A stretch of 64,000 nucleotides of DNA from Streptomyces coelicoflavus (GTDB lineage: Bacteria > Actinomycetota > Actinomycetes > Streptomycetales > Streptomycetaceae): positions 248,001-312,000 of the forward strand of contig NZ_BEWB01000004.1 in NCBI RefSeq assembly GCF_003112555.1. Reading direction: 5' to 3'. The notes beneath the pieces were generated by a model. That model was not told the DNA's origin, ran no database searches, and saw nothing but the letters and a program-made list of their open reading frames with translations. The first letter of the stretch is position 1. Each line of letters starts with the position of its first letter. Made by a program: the position numbers and the translations under genes. Shown piece after piece: positions 26,782 through 36,173 of this stretch.

Positions 26782-27966
26782 ATGACCTCATTCTCGCTCG
26801 AACCGGCACAACTCACCTGGTGCGAGGAGCTGCGCGCCCTCGCCGCCGGACGGCTGCGCCCGCTCGCGGAGAAGGGCGAGCCGGGCCGCGTCAACCGAGC
26901 CCTGGTCGCCGAGCTCGGCTCCCTCGGCCTGCTGCCGCGCCTGTTCACCTCGGGCGCCCTCGACCTGTGCCTGATGCGGGAGTCGCTCGCCCACGCCTGC
27001 ACGGAGGCCGAGACCGCCCTCGCCCTCCAGGGCCTCGGCGCCCACCCCGTGCACGCCCACGGCACCGATGCCCAGCGCGCCCGCTGGCTCCCCCGCGTGA
27101 GCGACGGCACCGCGGTGGCCGCCTTCGCCCTCAGCGAGCCCGACGCGGGCTCGGACGCGGCGGCACTGTCGCTGCGGGCGGAGCCGGAGACCGGGCACGG
27201 CGCGGGAGCCTCCGCTTGGCGGCTCACCGGCGAGAAGTGCTGGATCTCCAACGCCCCCGAGGCCGACTTCTACACCGTGTTCGCGCGCACCACCCCCGGC
27301 GCCGGGTCCCGCGGCGTCACCGCCTTCCTCGTCCCCGCCGACCGCCCCGGCCTCACCGGCACCCCGCTCGACATGCTCTCGCCGCACCCCATCGGCGCCC
27401 TCGACTTCGACGCCGTGCCCGTCACCGCGGACGACGTCCTGGGCGAACCCGACCGCGGCTTCCGGGTCGCCATGGACACCCTCAACCTGTTCCGCCCCAG
27501 CGTCGGCGCCTTCGCCGTCGGCATGGCGCAGGCCGCCCTCGACGCGACCCTCGCGCACACCACCGCCCGCGACGCCTTCGGCGGCAAGCTGCGCGACCTC
27601 CAGGCGGTCTCCCACCAGGTCGCCGAGATGGCGCTGCGCACGGAGGCGGCCCGCCTGATGGTGTACGCGGCGGCCACGGCCTACGACGCCGGCGCCCCGG
27701 ACGTCCCGAAGCGCGCCGCGATGGCGAAACTCCTCGCCACCGAGACCGCCCAGTACGTCGTCGACCGCGCCGTCCAGCTGCACGGCGCCCGCGCCCTGCG
27801 CCGCGGACACCTCCTCGAACACCTCTACCGAGAGGTGCGCGCCCCGCGCGTCTACGAGGGCGCGAGCGAGGTCCAGCGCGGCATCGTCGCCAAGGAGCTG
27901 TACCGGACGCACCAGGTGCCCCGGACGCACGAGACCGACACCACGACCGAGGAGGCCGGAGCATGA
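26782..27966 (+). CDS. Acyl-CoA dehydrogenase
   Basis: 394 residues. FAD-enzyme signature FALSEPDAGSDAAALSLRAE near residue 118, KCWISNAPEADFYTVFART, and the C-terminal segment with VYEGASEVQRGIVAKEL. The flavin-dependent alpha,beta-dehydrogenation of acyl-CoAs fits the lower, beta-oxidation-like part of an aromatic-CoA pathway. The start is the ATG after GGGGAAGGGACC. It shares an ATGA junction with the RidA gene and is driven from the region carrying the shared operator. Confidence 0.9.
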   Translation: MTSFSLEPAQLTWCEELRALAAGRLRPLAEKGEPGRVNRALVAELGSLGLLPRLFTSGALDLCLMRESLAHACTEAETALALQGLGAHPVHAHGTDAQRARWLPRVSDGTAVAAFALSEPDAGSDAAALSLRAEPETGHGAGASAWRLTGEKCWISNAPEADFYTVFARTTPGAGSRGVTAFLVPADRPGLTGTPLDMLSPHPIGALDFDAVPVTADDVLGEPDRGFRVAMDTLNLFRPSVGAFAVGMAQAALDATLAHTTARDAFGGKLRDLQAVSHQVAEMALRTEAARLMVYAAATAYDAGAPDVPKRAAMAKLLATETAQYVVDRAVQLHGARALRRGHLLEHLYREVRAPRVYEGASEVQRGIVAKELYRTHQVPRTHETDTTTEEAGA

Positions 27967-28361
27967 CCGCCGAACGGGTGAACCCGCCCGAACTGTCCCC
28001 GCCCACCGGCTTCTCCCACGCCGTCGTCGCCACCGGCACCCGCGTCGTGTTCCTGGCCGGCCAGACCGCCCTCGACACCGACGGCAGGATCACCGGCGAC
28101 ACCCTCCCCGCCCAGTTCGAGCAGGCCCTGACCAACCTCCTCACCGCCCTGCGCTCGGCCGGCGGCACCCCCGCCGACCTGGCCCGCGTCACCGTCTACG
28201 CCACCGACGTCGCCGCCTACCGCACCCACGCCGCGGATCTCGGCCGCACCTGGCGCGAACTGGCCGGCCGCGACTACCCGGCGATGGCGGTCGTGGAGGT
28301 CGTACGGCTGTGGGACGAACGGGCGTTGGTGGAGATCGACGGGTTCGCCGTACTGCCGTAG
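27963..28361 (+). CDS. RidA family protein (enamine/imine deaminase type)
   Basis: 132 residues, standard length, overlapping the dehydrogenase stop by ATGA. VVFLAGQTALDTDGRITGD and VTVYATDVAAYR are typical of RidA/YjgF; the usual C-terminal Arg-Val-x-x-Val-Glu-Ile pattern appears as ERALVEIDGF. RidA proteins hydrolyse reactive enamines and imines. That would suit a pathway releasing ammonia from an amino-aromatic ring, supporting anthranilate rather than salicylate as substrate. Confidence 0.87.
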   Translation: MTAERVNPPELSPPTGFSHAVVATGTRVVFLAGQTALDTDGRITGDTLPAQFEQALTNLLTALRSAGGTPADLARVTVYATDVAAYRTHAADLGRTWRELAGRDYPAMAVVEVVRLWDERALVEIDGFAVLP

Positions 28362-28390
28362 GGCGCCCCCGCCTTCTCCCTTCCCGGACC

Positions 28391-29806
28391 TCACATGTTG
28401 ATCATGTGACCCGCGAGGCCGTGGATCGCCTCCTTGACCGCTTCGCCGAGCGTGGGGTGCGCATGCACGTTGCGGGCGACCTCGTGCACGGTGAGGTCCC
28501 ACTGCTGGGCCAGGGTCAGCTCGGGCAGCAGTTCGGTCACCTCGGGGCCGATGAGGTGCGCGCCGAGCAGCTCGCCGTGCCGGCGGTCGCTGATCACCTT
28601 GACGAAGCCGACCGGCTCGCCCAGGCCGTGTGCCTTGCCGTTGGCGGTGAACGGGAACTTGGCGACCTGTACGTCGAAGCCGGCCTCGCGGGCCTGGGCC
28701 TCGGTGTGGCCGAAACTCGCGATCTGCGGCTGGCAGTAGGTGGCGCGCGGGATCATCCGGAAGTCGTCGATCTCCATGGTCTCCGCCCCGCCGATGGTCT
28801 CGGCGGCGACGACGGCCATGGCCTCGGCCGCGTGCGCCAGCATCAGCTTGCCGGTGACGTCGCCGATCGCGTACACGTGCGGCACGCTGGTGCGGCCGCG
28901 GGCGTCGACCTCGATCTCGCCGCGGTCGCCGACCCGCACGCCGGTCGACTCCAGGCCGTAGCCCTCGACCCGCGGCGCGAAGCCGATGGCCTGGAGGACC
29001 TTGTCCGTCTCCAGGACCTTCTGGGTGCCCCCCTGGGTGACGGTCACCCGGACCGGGCCCGACGGGTCGGAGTCGTCGATCGCGTCGACCCGGGTGGAGG
29101 TGAGGATCTCCACGCCCAGCTTGCGGTAGTGCCGGGTGAGTTCCTTGGAGACGTCGGCGTCCTCGGCGGGCACGATCCGGTCGGCGTACTCGACGAGGGT
29201 GACCTTGACGCCGTAGTTGTGCAGCACGTAGGCGAACTCGACCCCGATGGCCCCGGCGCCCGCGACGACGATCCGCTCGGGCAGTTCCTCGGTGAGGATC
29301 TGCTCCTCGTACGTGACGACGCGGGCGCTCAGCTCGGTGCCGGGCAGCAGGCGGGTGGTGGCGCCCACCGCGATGACGCAGTGGTCGAAGGTGACCGTGG
29401 TGCTCGTGCCGTCGGACAGCGCGACCCGGAGGGTGCGGTCGTCGGTGAAGGTGCCGCGGCCGTCGTACTCGGTGATGCCGTTCTTGCGCATCAGATAGTG
29501 CACGCCGGCGACACGGCCGTCCGCCACCTCCCGGCTGCGCTTGAAGGCCGCGCCGAAGTCCAGGGTGATCGGACCGCCGCTCCGGATGCCGTAGGTGTCG
29601 GCCTGCCGGGTCAGGATGTGGGCCAGTTCCGCGTTGCGCAGCAGGGCCTTGGAGGGGATGCAGCCCACGTTCAGGCACACCCCGCCCCAGTACTTCGGCT
29701 CGACGACGGCCGTCCTCAGCCCGAGCTGCGCGCTGCGCACCGCCGCGGTGTAGCCGCCGGGGCCCGCTCCCAGTACGACGACGTCGAAGTGCTCGCTCGC
29801 TGTCAT
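28391..29806 (-). CDS. lpdA: Dihydrolipoyl dehydrogenase (E3)
   Basis: 471 residues from the ATG at 29806, which follows GAGGGAAG. FAD-binding [20 protein letters not shown] at residues about 10-29, the redox disulfide [13 protein letters not shown] at 38-50, NAD domain [16 protein letters not shown] near 178, and the C-terminal interface [13 protein letters not shown] with the catalytic His-Glu pair. It reoxidises the lipoyl groups of 2-oxoacid dehydrogenase complexes. No E1 or E2 gene is adjacent, so it probably serves complexes encoded elsewhere. Confidence 0.95.
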   Translation of the reverse strand: MTASEHFDVVVLGAGPGGYTAAVRSAQLGLRTAVVEPKYWGGVCLNVGCIPSKALLRNAELAHILTRQADTYGIRSGGPITLDFGAAFKRSREVADGRVAGVHYLMRKNGITEYDGRGTFTDDRTLRVALSDGTSTTVTFDHCVIAVGATTRLLPGTELSARVVTYEEQILTEELPERIVVAGAGAIGVEFAYVLHNYGVKVTLVEYADRIVPAEDADVSKELTRHYRKLGVEILTSTRVDAIDDSDPSGPVRVTVTQGGTQKVLETDKVLQAIGFAPRVEGYGLESTGVRVGDRGEIEVDARGRTSVPHVYAIGDVTGKLMLAHAAEAMAVVAAETIGGAETMEIDDFRMIPRATYCQPQIASFGHTEAQAREAGFDVQVAKFPFTANGKAHGLGEPVGFVKVISDRRHGELLGAHLIGPEVTELLPELTLAQQWDLTVHEVARNVHAHPTLGEAVKEAIHGLAGHMINM

Positions 29807-30009
29807 CCGTCTTCCCTCTTCCGTAGGTGAGATCGAGCTCGCCGCGCCGAACTCGTTCGGGGCGGCCATCGTCTCAAGTCTCGGCGGGGTCACTGTTCTT
29901 CCCGCGGACCGGCGACCACGGCCGGCCGGAGGAGGACGGCCGGCCGGAGGAAGACGGCATCCTCTGCTTCTCCGGGTACGGAGTGCCGAGCCGGCCGTAG
30001 AGTGCCGTC

Positions 30010-30837
30010 ATGCCGGACATCGAACTGAGAGCGGGAACGATCGAGTACGAGGACACCGGCGGCGACGGCCCGACCGTCGTCCTCCTCCACGGCCTCGTCC
30101 ACGACAGGACCGTCTGGCGCAAGGTCCTCGCGGACCTGCGCACCGACCACCGGGTGATCGCGCCGACCCTGCCCTACGGCGCCCACCGCCGCCCGATGCG
30201 CCGCCCGCCCACACCCGACCTGGTCAACGAGATGGTCGCCGAGTTCCTCGACCGCCTCGACCTCACCGACGTCACCCTCGTCGAGAACGACTGCGGACGC
30301 GCCCAGACGGTGGCCGCCCGGCACCCGGAGCGCCTCGCGCGGCTGGCCCTCGTCGCGTGCGAGGCGTTCGACAACTACCCGCCGGGCCTGCCGGGAAAGC
30401 TGATCGGCGTCGCCTGCCGGATGCCCGGCGGGGTGTCCGCACTGGTCCGCACCCTGGGCCTCAAGCCGCTGCGCCGCCTGCCCGTCGGCATCGGCGCCCT
30501 CACCAAGCGGCCCGTGCCGGACGCGGTCGTCGACGGCTGGCTGCGCCCGCTGCGCACCGACCCGGCGATCAGACGCGACTTCCGGCACTACGGCACCCAC
30601 GTCCGCCGCGACGAACTCCTGGAAGCCGCCCAGGGGTTGCGGAGGTTCGACCGGCCCGCGCTGGTCGTCTGGGCGACCGAGGACCTGATGATGCCCCGCG
30701 CCCACGGCCGGCGCCTGGCCGAACTCCTCCCGCAGGGGCGGCTGGTGGAGGTGGAGGACGCCCGGACGCTGATCCCCGAGGACCAGCCGGAGCTGCTCGC
30801 CTCCCTGCTGCGGGAGTTCATCGCCGAGAAGCACTGA
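30010..30837 (+). CDS. Alpha/beta hydrolase with Asp at the nucleophile position
   Basis: 275 residues. The HG motif is VVLLHGLVHDRTVW at about 22-35. At the nucleophile elbow the sequence is LVENDCGRAQT, so the usual Ser is replaced by Asp as in haloalkane dehalogenases and related enzymes (N-D-x-G). A candidate acid residue is in WATEDLMMP; the catalytic His is not clear, since the C-terminal stretch reads EDARTLIPEDQP where HxxH-like residues would be expected. It could be a hydrolase with altered chemistry or an inactive scaffold. It stands alone between lpdA and a DUF5999 gene and ends at a strong hairpin. Confidence 0.75.
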   Translation: MPDIELRAGTIEYEDTGGDGPTVVLLHGLVHDRTVWRKVLADLRTDHRVIAPTLPYGAHRRPMRRPPTPDLVNEMVAEFLDRLDLTDVTLVENDCGRAQTVAARHPERLARLALVACEAFDNYPPGLPGKLIGVACRMPGGVSALVRTLGLKPLRRLPVGIGALTKRPVPDAVVDGWLRPLRTDPAIRRDFRHYGTHVRRDELLEAAQGLRRFDRPALVVWATEDLMMPRAHGRRLAELLPQGRLVEVEDARTLIPEDQPELLASLLREFIAEKH

Positions 30838-30845
30838 TCCCGGGG

Positions 30846-30874
30846 CCGCTGCCGCGCCCGCGGGGCGGCAGCGG
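30846..30874. terminator. Bidirectional hairpin terminator
   Basis: Perfect 10-bp arms CCGCTGCCGC (30846-30855) and GCGGCAGCGG (30865-30874) around a 9-base GC-rich loop, exactly between two convergent genes. There is no U-tract, as is common in Streptomyces. Confidence 0.7.
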
Positions 30875-31066
30875 TCAGGCGGCCACCGCCGGGCGCCCGC
30901 CCGGCACCCGGTGCGGGGCGACGGCCAGGCCGTCGGGCCGCAGTTCGCCGGTGTCGTCGAACACGATCGTGCCGTCGCACAGCAGCTGCCACCCCTGCTC
31001 GGGGTGGGCGGCGACGACGTGCGCGCGGGTGTCGGTCGCGGGGCAGGAAGGCCGGTGGGCACACAT
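30875..31066 (-). CDS. DUF5999 family small protein
   Basis: 63 residues starting MCAHRPSCP, with HPEQGWQLLCDGTIVFDDTGEL in the middle: the pattern of the Streptomyces DUF5999 family (Cys/His-rich start, then a Trp-centred strand region). GTGGAGGTGC lies just upstream of the ATG at 31066. Three Cys and several His could bind metal, but no function is known to me. Confidence 0.8.
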   Translation of the reverse strand: MCAHRPSCPATDTRAHVVAAHPEQGWQLLCDGTIVFDDTGELRPDGLAVAPHRVPGGRPAVAA

Positions 31067-31170
31067 GGCGCACCTCCACGTCGGGAGACCGTCCCGTCGT
31101 CGGGACCGTCGCGTGCACCGACCGTGCACCCGCCGGCGAGCCGCCGCCAAGACCCGGGTGGCGAGCGTGA

Positions 31171-31770
<600 letters not shown>

Positions 31771-31932
31771 CCCGCCGCGGCGGCCGCGGACCCGCCCGGA
31801 AGACGACCGAAACGACTTCCGGATTTCCTTTCCGAACGTTTTCCTTTCCGGGCAGTCGCCGGAGGGAAATGGAAGCCTGTTTCGGTCGCCCTGTTTCGTC
31901 GCCCTGCTTCGACCGCCTCGTTCCGATCCGGG

Positions 31933-32817
31933 TCAGATTCTTTTCCCGGGGCCCGTGCCCGGCCGCGGCGACCGCACGGGATTCTGCCGCTGCTGCGGAA
32001 GGGACACCGGGTCGGCGGCCGCTTTGCCCGACGGATCGTCACCCGGCGTGACCGCGGCACGCTGCCGGTGACGCGGCACCGCCCGCCGGGGCGGACGGGT
32101 GAGCGTGATCTGCCGGATGACCTGCTGGAAGCAGACCAGGGAGGCCAGACCGGGCAGGGCGGCCGCCGCGGCGTCGCTGACGGTCCTGGGCGCCTCCGCG
32201 ACGCACAGCAGCATCGCGATGGCCGAGAACAGCAGGACCACGGCCCAGGAGTGCACCGCACGGCGCTGGTGCAGCGCGGCCCGCAGCACCGCCAGTGAGG
32301 CCACCAGCCAGGGCCCGTACACCAGCAGCGGCCACCACGACACGACACTGCCCCGGGTGCGGGTCACGGCGGCCAGGCGCAACGGCTCGTAGGCCACCAT
32401 GCCGCCGAACAGGCTCACGGAGGCCGCGATGACCGCGGCGAGCGCGGCGACGAACAGGCTCGCGGCGCGCAGCCGGCTCACCTTTCTCCCTCTGCGGACC
32501 CTGCGGTGACTCGTCGGGGACTCCCTCAACGGGGGCAGCTCCGCCGTGATCTCCTGGAGATTGCTCAGCGGTGTGCCCGGGGCGGGTGCGAGCGCCGAAG
32601 TGTCCGTGGCGGAGGGAGAGGGAGAGGGGACGCCGGTCTGCTGCTCCATCGCGTCCTGGAGCAGGAACGCGAGTTCCTCGGCCGGGTCCCAGCCGGGTTC
32701 GGGCGGAACCAGGGTTTCCTGGAAGGCGTCCTGGGGAGCCCGGTGCCGGCCCGTGCCCGTGGTACGGAACGACCCTTCGCCGTACGGCATGCGGGGGTGA
32801 GTGTGATCTTCGTACAC
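31933..32817 (-). CDS. DUF2637-like membrane protein
   Basis: 294 residues. An acidic, Pro/Ser-rich cytoplasmic N-terminus of about 105 residues is followed by four hydrophobic segments between about 110 and 235 (ASLFVAALAAVIAASVSLF, LLVYGPWLVASLAVL, WAVVLLFSAIAMLLCV, LPGLASLVCFQQVI), then a basic C-terminal tail of about 50 residues. The four-helix block matches DUF2637, common in Streptomyces and often plasmid- or spore-associated. The start is a GTG at 32817; an ATG at 32790 is an alternative. It lies 10 bp after a small gene on the same strand. Confidence 0.7.
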   Translation of the reverse strand: MYEDHTHPRMPYGEGSFRTTGTGRHRAPQDAFQETLVPPEPGWDPAEELAFLLQDAMEQQTGVPSPSPSATDTSALAPAPGTPLSNLQEITAELPPLRESPTSHRRVRRGRKVSRLRAASLFVAALAAVIAASVSLFGGMVAYEPLRLAAVTRTRGSVVSWWPLLVYGPWLVASLAVLRAALHQRRAVHSWAVVLLFSAIAMLLCVAEAPRTVSDAAAAALPGLASLVCFQQVIRQITLTRPPRRAVPRHRQRAAVTPGDDPSGKAAADPVSLPQQRQNPVRSPRPGTGPGKRI

Positions 32818-32827
32818 GAGGAGCCGG

Positions 32828-33064
32828 TCACTCCGCCCTGGTGCACGTGAGGGAGCCCTGCGCCCGGCCCCACCGTTCGGCGAGGCCGCTCTCCAACTCG
32901 GTCATGACGTCGAGGAAGCGTTGCAGGACCGGTTCGGTCACACGGAGAGGGACGGGGTGCCCGCCTCTGGTCAGAGTCCCGTCGCTCGGTGACGGACAGT
33001 GAGATCTGCCGGGCCTGTAGGTGTACGGGCCAAGCGCCGTCAATTCCCCGTGTTCCTCGGTCAT
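32828..33064 (-). CDS. Hypothetical 78-residue protein upstream of DUF2637 gene
   Basis: Not recognised. It has one Cys near the C-terminus and a helical stretch LQRFLDVMTELESGLAERWG. It begins at the first ATG after an AT-richer promoter-like tract and ends 10 bp before the DUF2637 gene, so the two probably form an operon. The frame shows Streptomyces codon bias. Confidence 0.55.
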   Translation of the reverse strand: MTEEHGELTALGPYTYRPGRSHCPSPSDGTLTRGGHPVPLRVTEPVLQRFLDVMTELESGLAERWGRAQGSLTCTRAE

Positions 33065-33337
33065 ATCCGAAGTAACGTCTGCCTACTCCGTCGGATGCGC
33101 GGCAGTCGAGTGAACGATTTCTGCGATACTTACCCAATCCCGAATTCACACCGGTTCGATCGTGACCGGTACGAAAAGCGTCAAAGGACCCCTTGAGGCG
33201 CCGGAGCCGAACCGCCCGGGGCGCCCCGGGCGGCGGCCGACGGAAAGGGTGCGCCCGGTGGGTCCCGGCCCCTGGGGGACCGGGCACCGGCGCGGGTGAC
33301 CTAGGCTGGCCGCGACACGAACAGCGCGGGAGCGGCG

Positions 33338-33742
33338 ATGAGGCGAGCGGTACACGGGCGGGCACACGCCCGGTTGCGTGGTGCGCTGGCTCTGCTCGTG
33401 GGCGTGGTGGCGCTGCTGTGCGTCTTCGGACACGCGGAACGCGCCGGGCAGGACACGCAGCCGCCCACCGCCGAGCGGGTACAAACCCTCGTCGTCGCCT
33501 CCACCAACGCCGTCGCCGCCGAACCGCCGGACGACGCGGCCGCCCCGTGCGGCAAGAAGGCCGTCTCGGACCACAACGTGCAGCGGGCAGAGAACCCTCC
33601 GCCGCCGTCCGCCTCGGGAGGCCGGTCAGGTCTCGCGTCCCCGCACACCGATCCCGCGCCTCTCCCGTCACAGCACTTCGGTCCGTCGGCGGGCGGCCCC
33701 GATCCGCCCCCGGCGACCCTCCACTCCGTTCTGCGGATTTAG
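33338..33742 (+). CDS. Hypothetical single-span secreted/membrane protein
   Basis: 134 residues. A basic N-terminus and one hydrophobic segment (LRGALALLVGVVALLCVFG, about 14-32) are followed by a Pro/Ala/Ser-rich exported region with a lone Cys (AAPCGKKAV). Not a family I can name. It is the first gene of a run with three thiol-redox genes, 50 bp before the CxxC membrane protein. The start is an ATG after GGAGCGGCG. Confidence 0.55.
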   Translation: MRRAVHGRAHARLRGALALLVGVVALLCVFGHAERAGQDTQPPTAERVQTLVVASTNAVAAEPPDDAAAPCGKKAVSDHNVQRAENPPPPSASGGRSGLASPHTDPAPLPSQHFGPSAGGPDPPPATLHSVLRI

Positions 33743-33792
33743 ACCGGCCCGTAGGCCGCGTCCCTCAATCCTCGGAAACGGAGTTCTTCGGC

Positions 33793-34302
33793 ATGTCCTC
33801 TTCCCCGCGCTCCTTCAGGCGGGCGGGTGAGGCACTGCGTGGTTGGCGGTCCCGACAGTGGGCGGTGGCAGGCGCGGGTGCGCTGGCCACGGCGGTCCTG
33901 GTCGGCGCGCCCACCGACGTGGTACCCAATCCGCTGTTCGGCCGGTCGGTCCCCGTGCAGTGGTGGAACTACCCCGCCCTCGCCGTCACGGCCGTACTGG
34001 CCGGCATCGTCCTGAGCACCTATGTACGGGGGCCCGCAGTGCGCGAGCCCTCGTCCTCCCCGGAGCCGCAAGCCGCCGACGGCGGCCGTCTCGGCGCGAT
34101 CGGCGGGGTGCTGTCCTTCTTCGCAGTCGGCTGCCCGGTCTGCAACAAACTCGTCCTCGTGCTCCTCGGGGCCTCCGGCGCCCTGAGCTACTGGGCTCCG
34201 CTGCAGCCGCTGCTGGCCGTCCTGTCGGCGGGTTTGCTGGCGGAAGCGGCGCTGCGTCGGCTGTCCTCCCGGACCGAGTGCCCGGTCACGCCTTCCGCCT
34301 GA
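33793..34302 (+). CDS. Membrane protein with CPVC motif, redox operon
   Basis: 169 residues from the ATG at 33793. It has several hydrophobic spans (AVAGAGALATAVLVGA, YPALAVTAVLAGIVLS, GAIGGVLSFFAVGCPVCNKLVLVLL, LQPLLAVLSAGLLAEAAL). GCPVCNK places a CxxC pair inside or at the edge of the third span, as in VKOR- or DsbD-type electron carriers. The genes that follow encode a DsbA-like thioredoxin and a CcdA-like carrier, so a role in moving electrons or disulfides across the membrane is likely. Confidence 0.65.
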   Translation: MSSSPRSFRRAGEALRGWRSRQWAVAGAGALATAVLVGAPTDVVPNPLFGRSVPVQWWNYPALAVTAVLAGIVLSTYVRGPAVREPSSSPEPQAADGGRLGAIGGVLSFFAVGCPVCNKLVLVLLGASGALSYWAPLQPLLAVLSAGLLAEAALRRLSSRTECPVTPSA

Positions 34303-34359
34303 CCCGAGGCCCGGTCCCACACCCTTCCCCTTTCCCTCCCTCACCATCCGAGGTGCCCC

Positions 34360-35142
34360 ATGACCGGATCCACCGGATCCACCCCCTCCCCGTCCCGCCG
34401 CAACCGCAGGCGGACCGTCGGCGCCGTGGCGGTGCTCGCCGCCGCCGCGGTGACCGCTTCCTTCGCGCTCACGCTCGACGGCTCGGACACCAGCGGGAAG
34501 AAGGCCGGCGAATCCGCGGCCGTCACCGGCTCCGCCGACCCCGCCCCCGCACCCGCCGACCCGGGCCTGCTCGCCCTCGCCCGCCGCGACGCGTCCGACC
34601 CGCTGGGGGTCGGACGCGCGGACGCCCCGGTCGTCCTGATCGAGTACTCCGACTTCCAGTGCCCCTTCTGCGGCCGGTTCGCCCGGGAGACCAAGCCCGA
34701 ACTGCTGCGCTCGTACGTGGACAAGGGCGTCCTGCGCATCGAGTGGCGCAACTTCCCCATCTTCGGCGAGGAGTCCGAGCGGGCCGCGCTGGCCGGCTGG
34801 GCGGCCGGGCGGCAGAAGAAGTTCTGGGAGTTCCACGACGTCGCCTACGGCAAGCCGCGCGAACGCAACAGCGGCGCGTTCGACGCCGAGAACGTCATCG
34901 CCATGGCCCGCGAGGCGGGCGTCGCCGACATCGAGCGCTTCCAGGCCGACATGGCCTCCGAACAGGCCCGCAACGCCGTGCTCCAGGACCAGGAGGAGGG
35001 CTACAACCTCGGCGTGACCAGCACCCCGGCGTTCCTGGTCAACGGCAAACCGATCCTGGGCGCCCAGCCCACGGACACCTTCGAGGAAGCCGTCGAGAGC
35101 GCGGCGAAGACGGCGAAGGCGGCGAAGGAGGCCGGACGATGA
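34360..35142 (+). CDS. DsbA-family thiol:disulfide protein, membrane-anchored
   Basis: 260 residues. A basic N-terminus and a signal/anchor (AVAVLAAAAVTASFALTL, about 27-44) are followed by a linker and a DsbA-like thioredoxin fold: VVLIEYSDFQCPFCGRFARE with the CPFC active site near residue 108, and the cis-Pro segment GVTSTPAFLVNGK near 228. It acts outside the membrane to oxidise or shuffle disulfides. It ends in an ATGA overlap with the CcdA-like gene, the expected electron partner. Confidence 0.9.
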   Translation: MTGSTGSTPSPSRRNRRRTVGAVAVLAAAAVTASFALTLDGSDTSGKKAGESAAVTGSADPAPAPADPGLLALARRDASDPLGVGRADAPVVLIEYSDFQCPFCGRFARETKPELLRSYVDKGVLRIEWRNFPIFGEESERAALAGWAAGRQKKFWEFHDVAYGKPRERNSGAFDAENVIAMAREAGVADIERFQADMASEQARNAVLQDQEEGYNLGVTSTPAFLVNGKPILGAQPTDTFEEAVESAAKTAKAAKEAGR

Positions 35143-36005
35143 GCGAGGCCGGCCTGGCGATGGCCTTCCTCGGCGGGCTGCTGGCCCTGCTCAGTCCGTG
35201 CAGCGCGCTGCTGCTGCCCGCCTTCTTCGCCTACTCCTTCACCAGCCGCACCCGGCTGGTGACGCGCACCGGCCTCTTCTACGTCGGGCTGTGCACGACA
35301 CTCGTGCCGCTCGGCGTGGCCGGCTCGTTCGCCAGCCGCCTCTTCTACGGCCACCGGGACGCCCTGGTGACCGCGGGAGGGTGGACGGTCATCGCCCTCG
35401 GCGTGGCCCAGATCGCCGGGCTGGGCTTCGGCTCCCGCCGGATGGCACAGGCCGCGGGCGGGCGCCGCTCGGGCTCCGCGCTGTCGGTCTTCGCCCTGGG
35501 CGCGGTGTACGGGCTGGCGGGATTCTGCGCGGGACCGATCCTCGGTTCCATCCTGACCGTGGCGGCTGTGGACGGAGACCCCCTGCACGGCGGTGTGCTG
35601 CTCGCCGTCTACGCGCTCGGCATGGCGGTTCCGATGTTCGTACTCGCCCTGCTGTGGGACCGGTTCGACCTGGGCCGCAAACGCTGGCTGCGGGGCCGCA
35701 CCTTCCGGGCGGGCCCGCTGACCCTGCACAGCACCGCCCTCGTCGGCGGCCTGTTCTTCGTCGCGCTCGGGGTGGCGTTCCTGGCCTTCGACGGCACCTC
35801 CGCGCTGCCGTCGCTGCTCAGTACCGACACCGAGTTCGCCCTGGAGGAACGGCTGTCCGACATCGGCGCGGCGGTCTCCGACCGGCTGGTCCTGCTGATC
35901 CTGGCCGGGGTGGCGGCCCTCGCCGCGCTGCTGGTCCTGCTCCGGCCGGCCGCGCGACGAGACGCAGCCCCGCCGCACGACGCGGAACGGGCCGGGCCGG
36001 AATAG
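35139..36005 (+). CDS. CcdA-like cytochrome c biogenesis/thiol-redox transmembrane protein
   Basis: 288 residues with about six membrane spans. LLALLSPCSALLLPAFFAY near residue 20 and YGLAGFCAGPILGSIL near 125 provide the paired Cys-Pro-type motifs of CcdA/DsbD membrane domains, which carry electrons from cytoplasmic thioredoxin to extracytoplasmic thiol proteins. The C-terminal region has one more span and a short charged tail. Overlap with the DsbA-like gene (ATGA) supports a dedicated pair; the CPVC membrane protein upstream would be a third member. Confidence 0.87.
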   Translation: MSEAGLAMAFLGGLLALLSPCSALLLPAFFAYSFTSRTRLVTRTGLFYVGLCTTLVPLGVAGSFASRLFYGHRDALVTAGGWTVIALGVAQIAGLGFGSRRMAQAAGGRRSGSALSVFALGAVYGLAGFCAGPILGSILTVAAVDGDPLHGGVLLAVYALGMAVPMFVLALLWDRFDLGRKRWLRGRTFRAGPLTLHSTALVGGLFFVALGVAFLAFDGTSALPSLLSTDTEFALEERLSDIGAAVSDRLVLLILAGVAALAALLVLLRPAARRDAAPPHDAERAGPE

Positions 36006-36173
36006 CGGACGGGCCCGGACGACGCGATCGCGGCTGCCTGAGTCACGGAGTCGCAGGAGCCCGTGTTCCTGGACGCCGACGGGGGATGCCGACGAGTCCG
36101 TGGAGCCGATCCTCGTGGCGATGCCGGAAGCCGTGGGTGTGCGCTCCGCGTCCCTGTCCCGACCGCGGGAATG

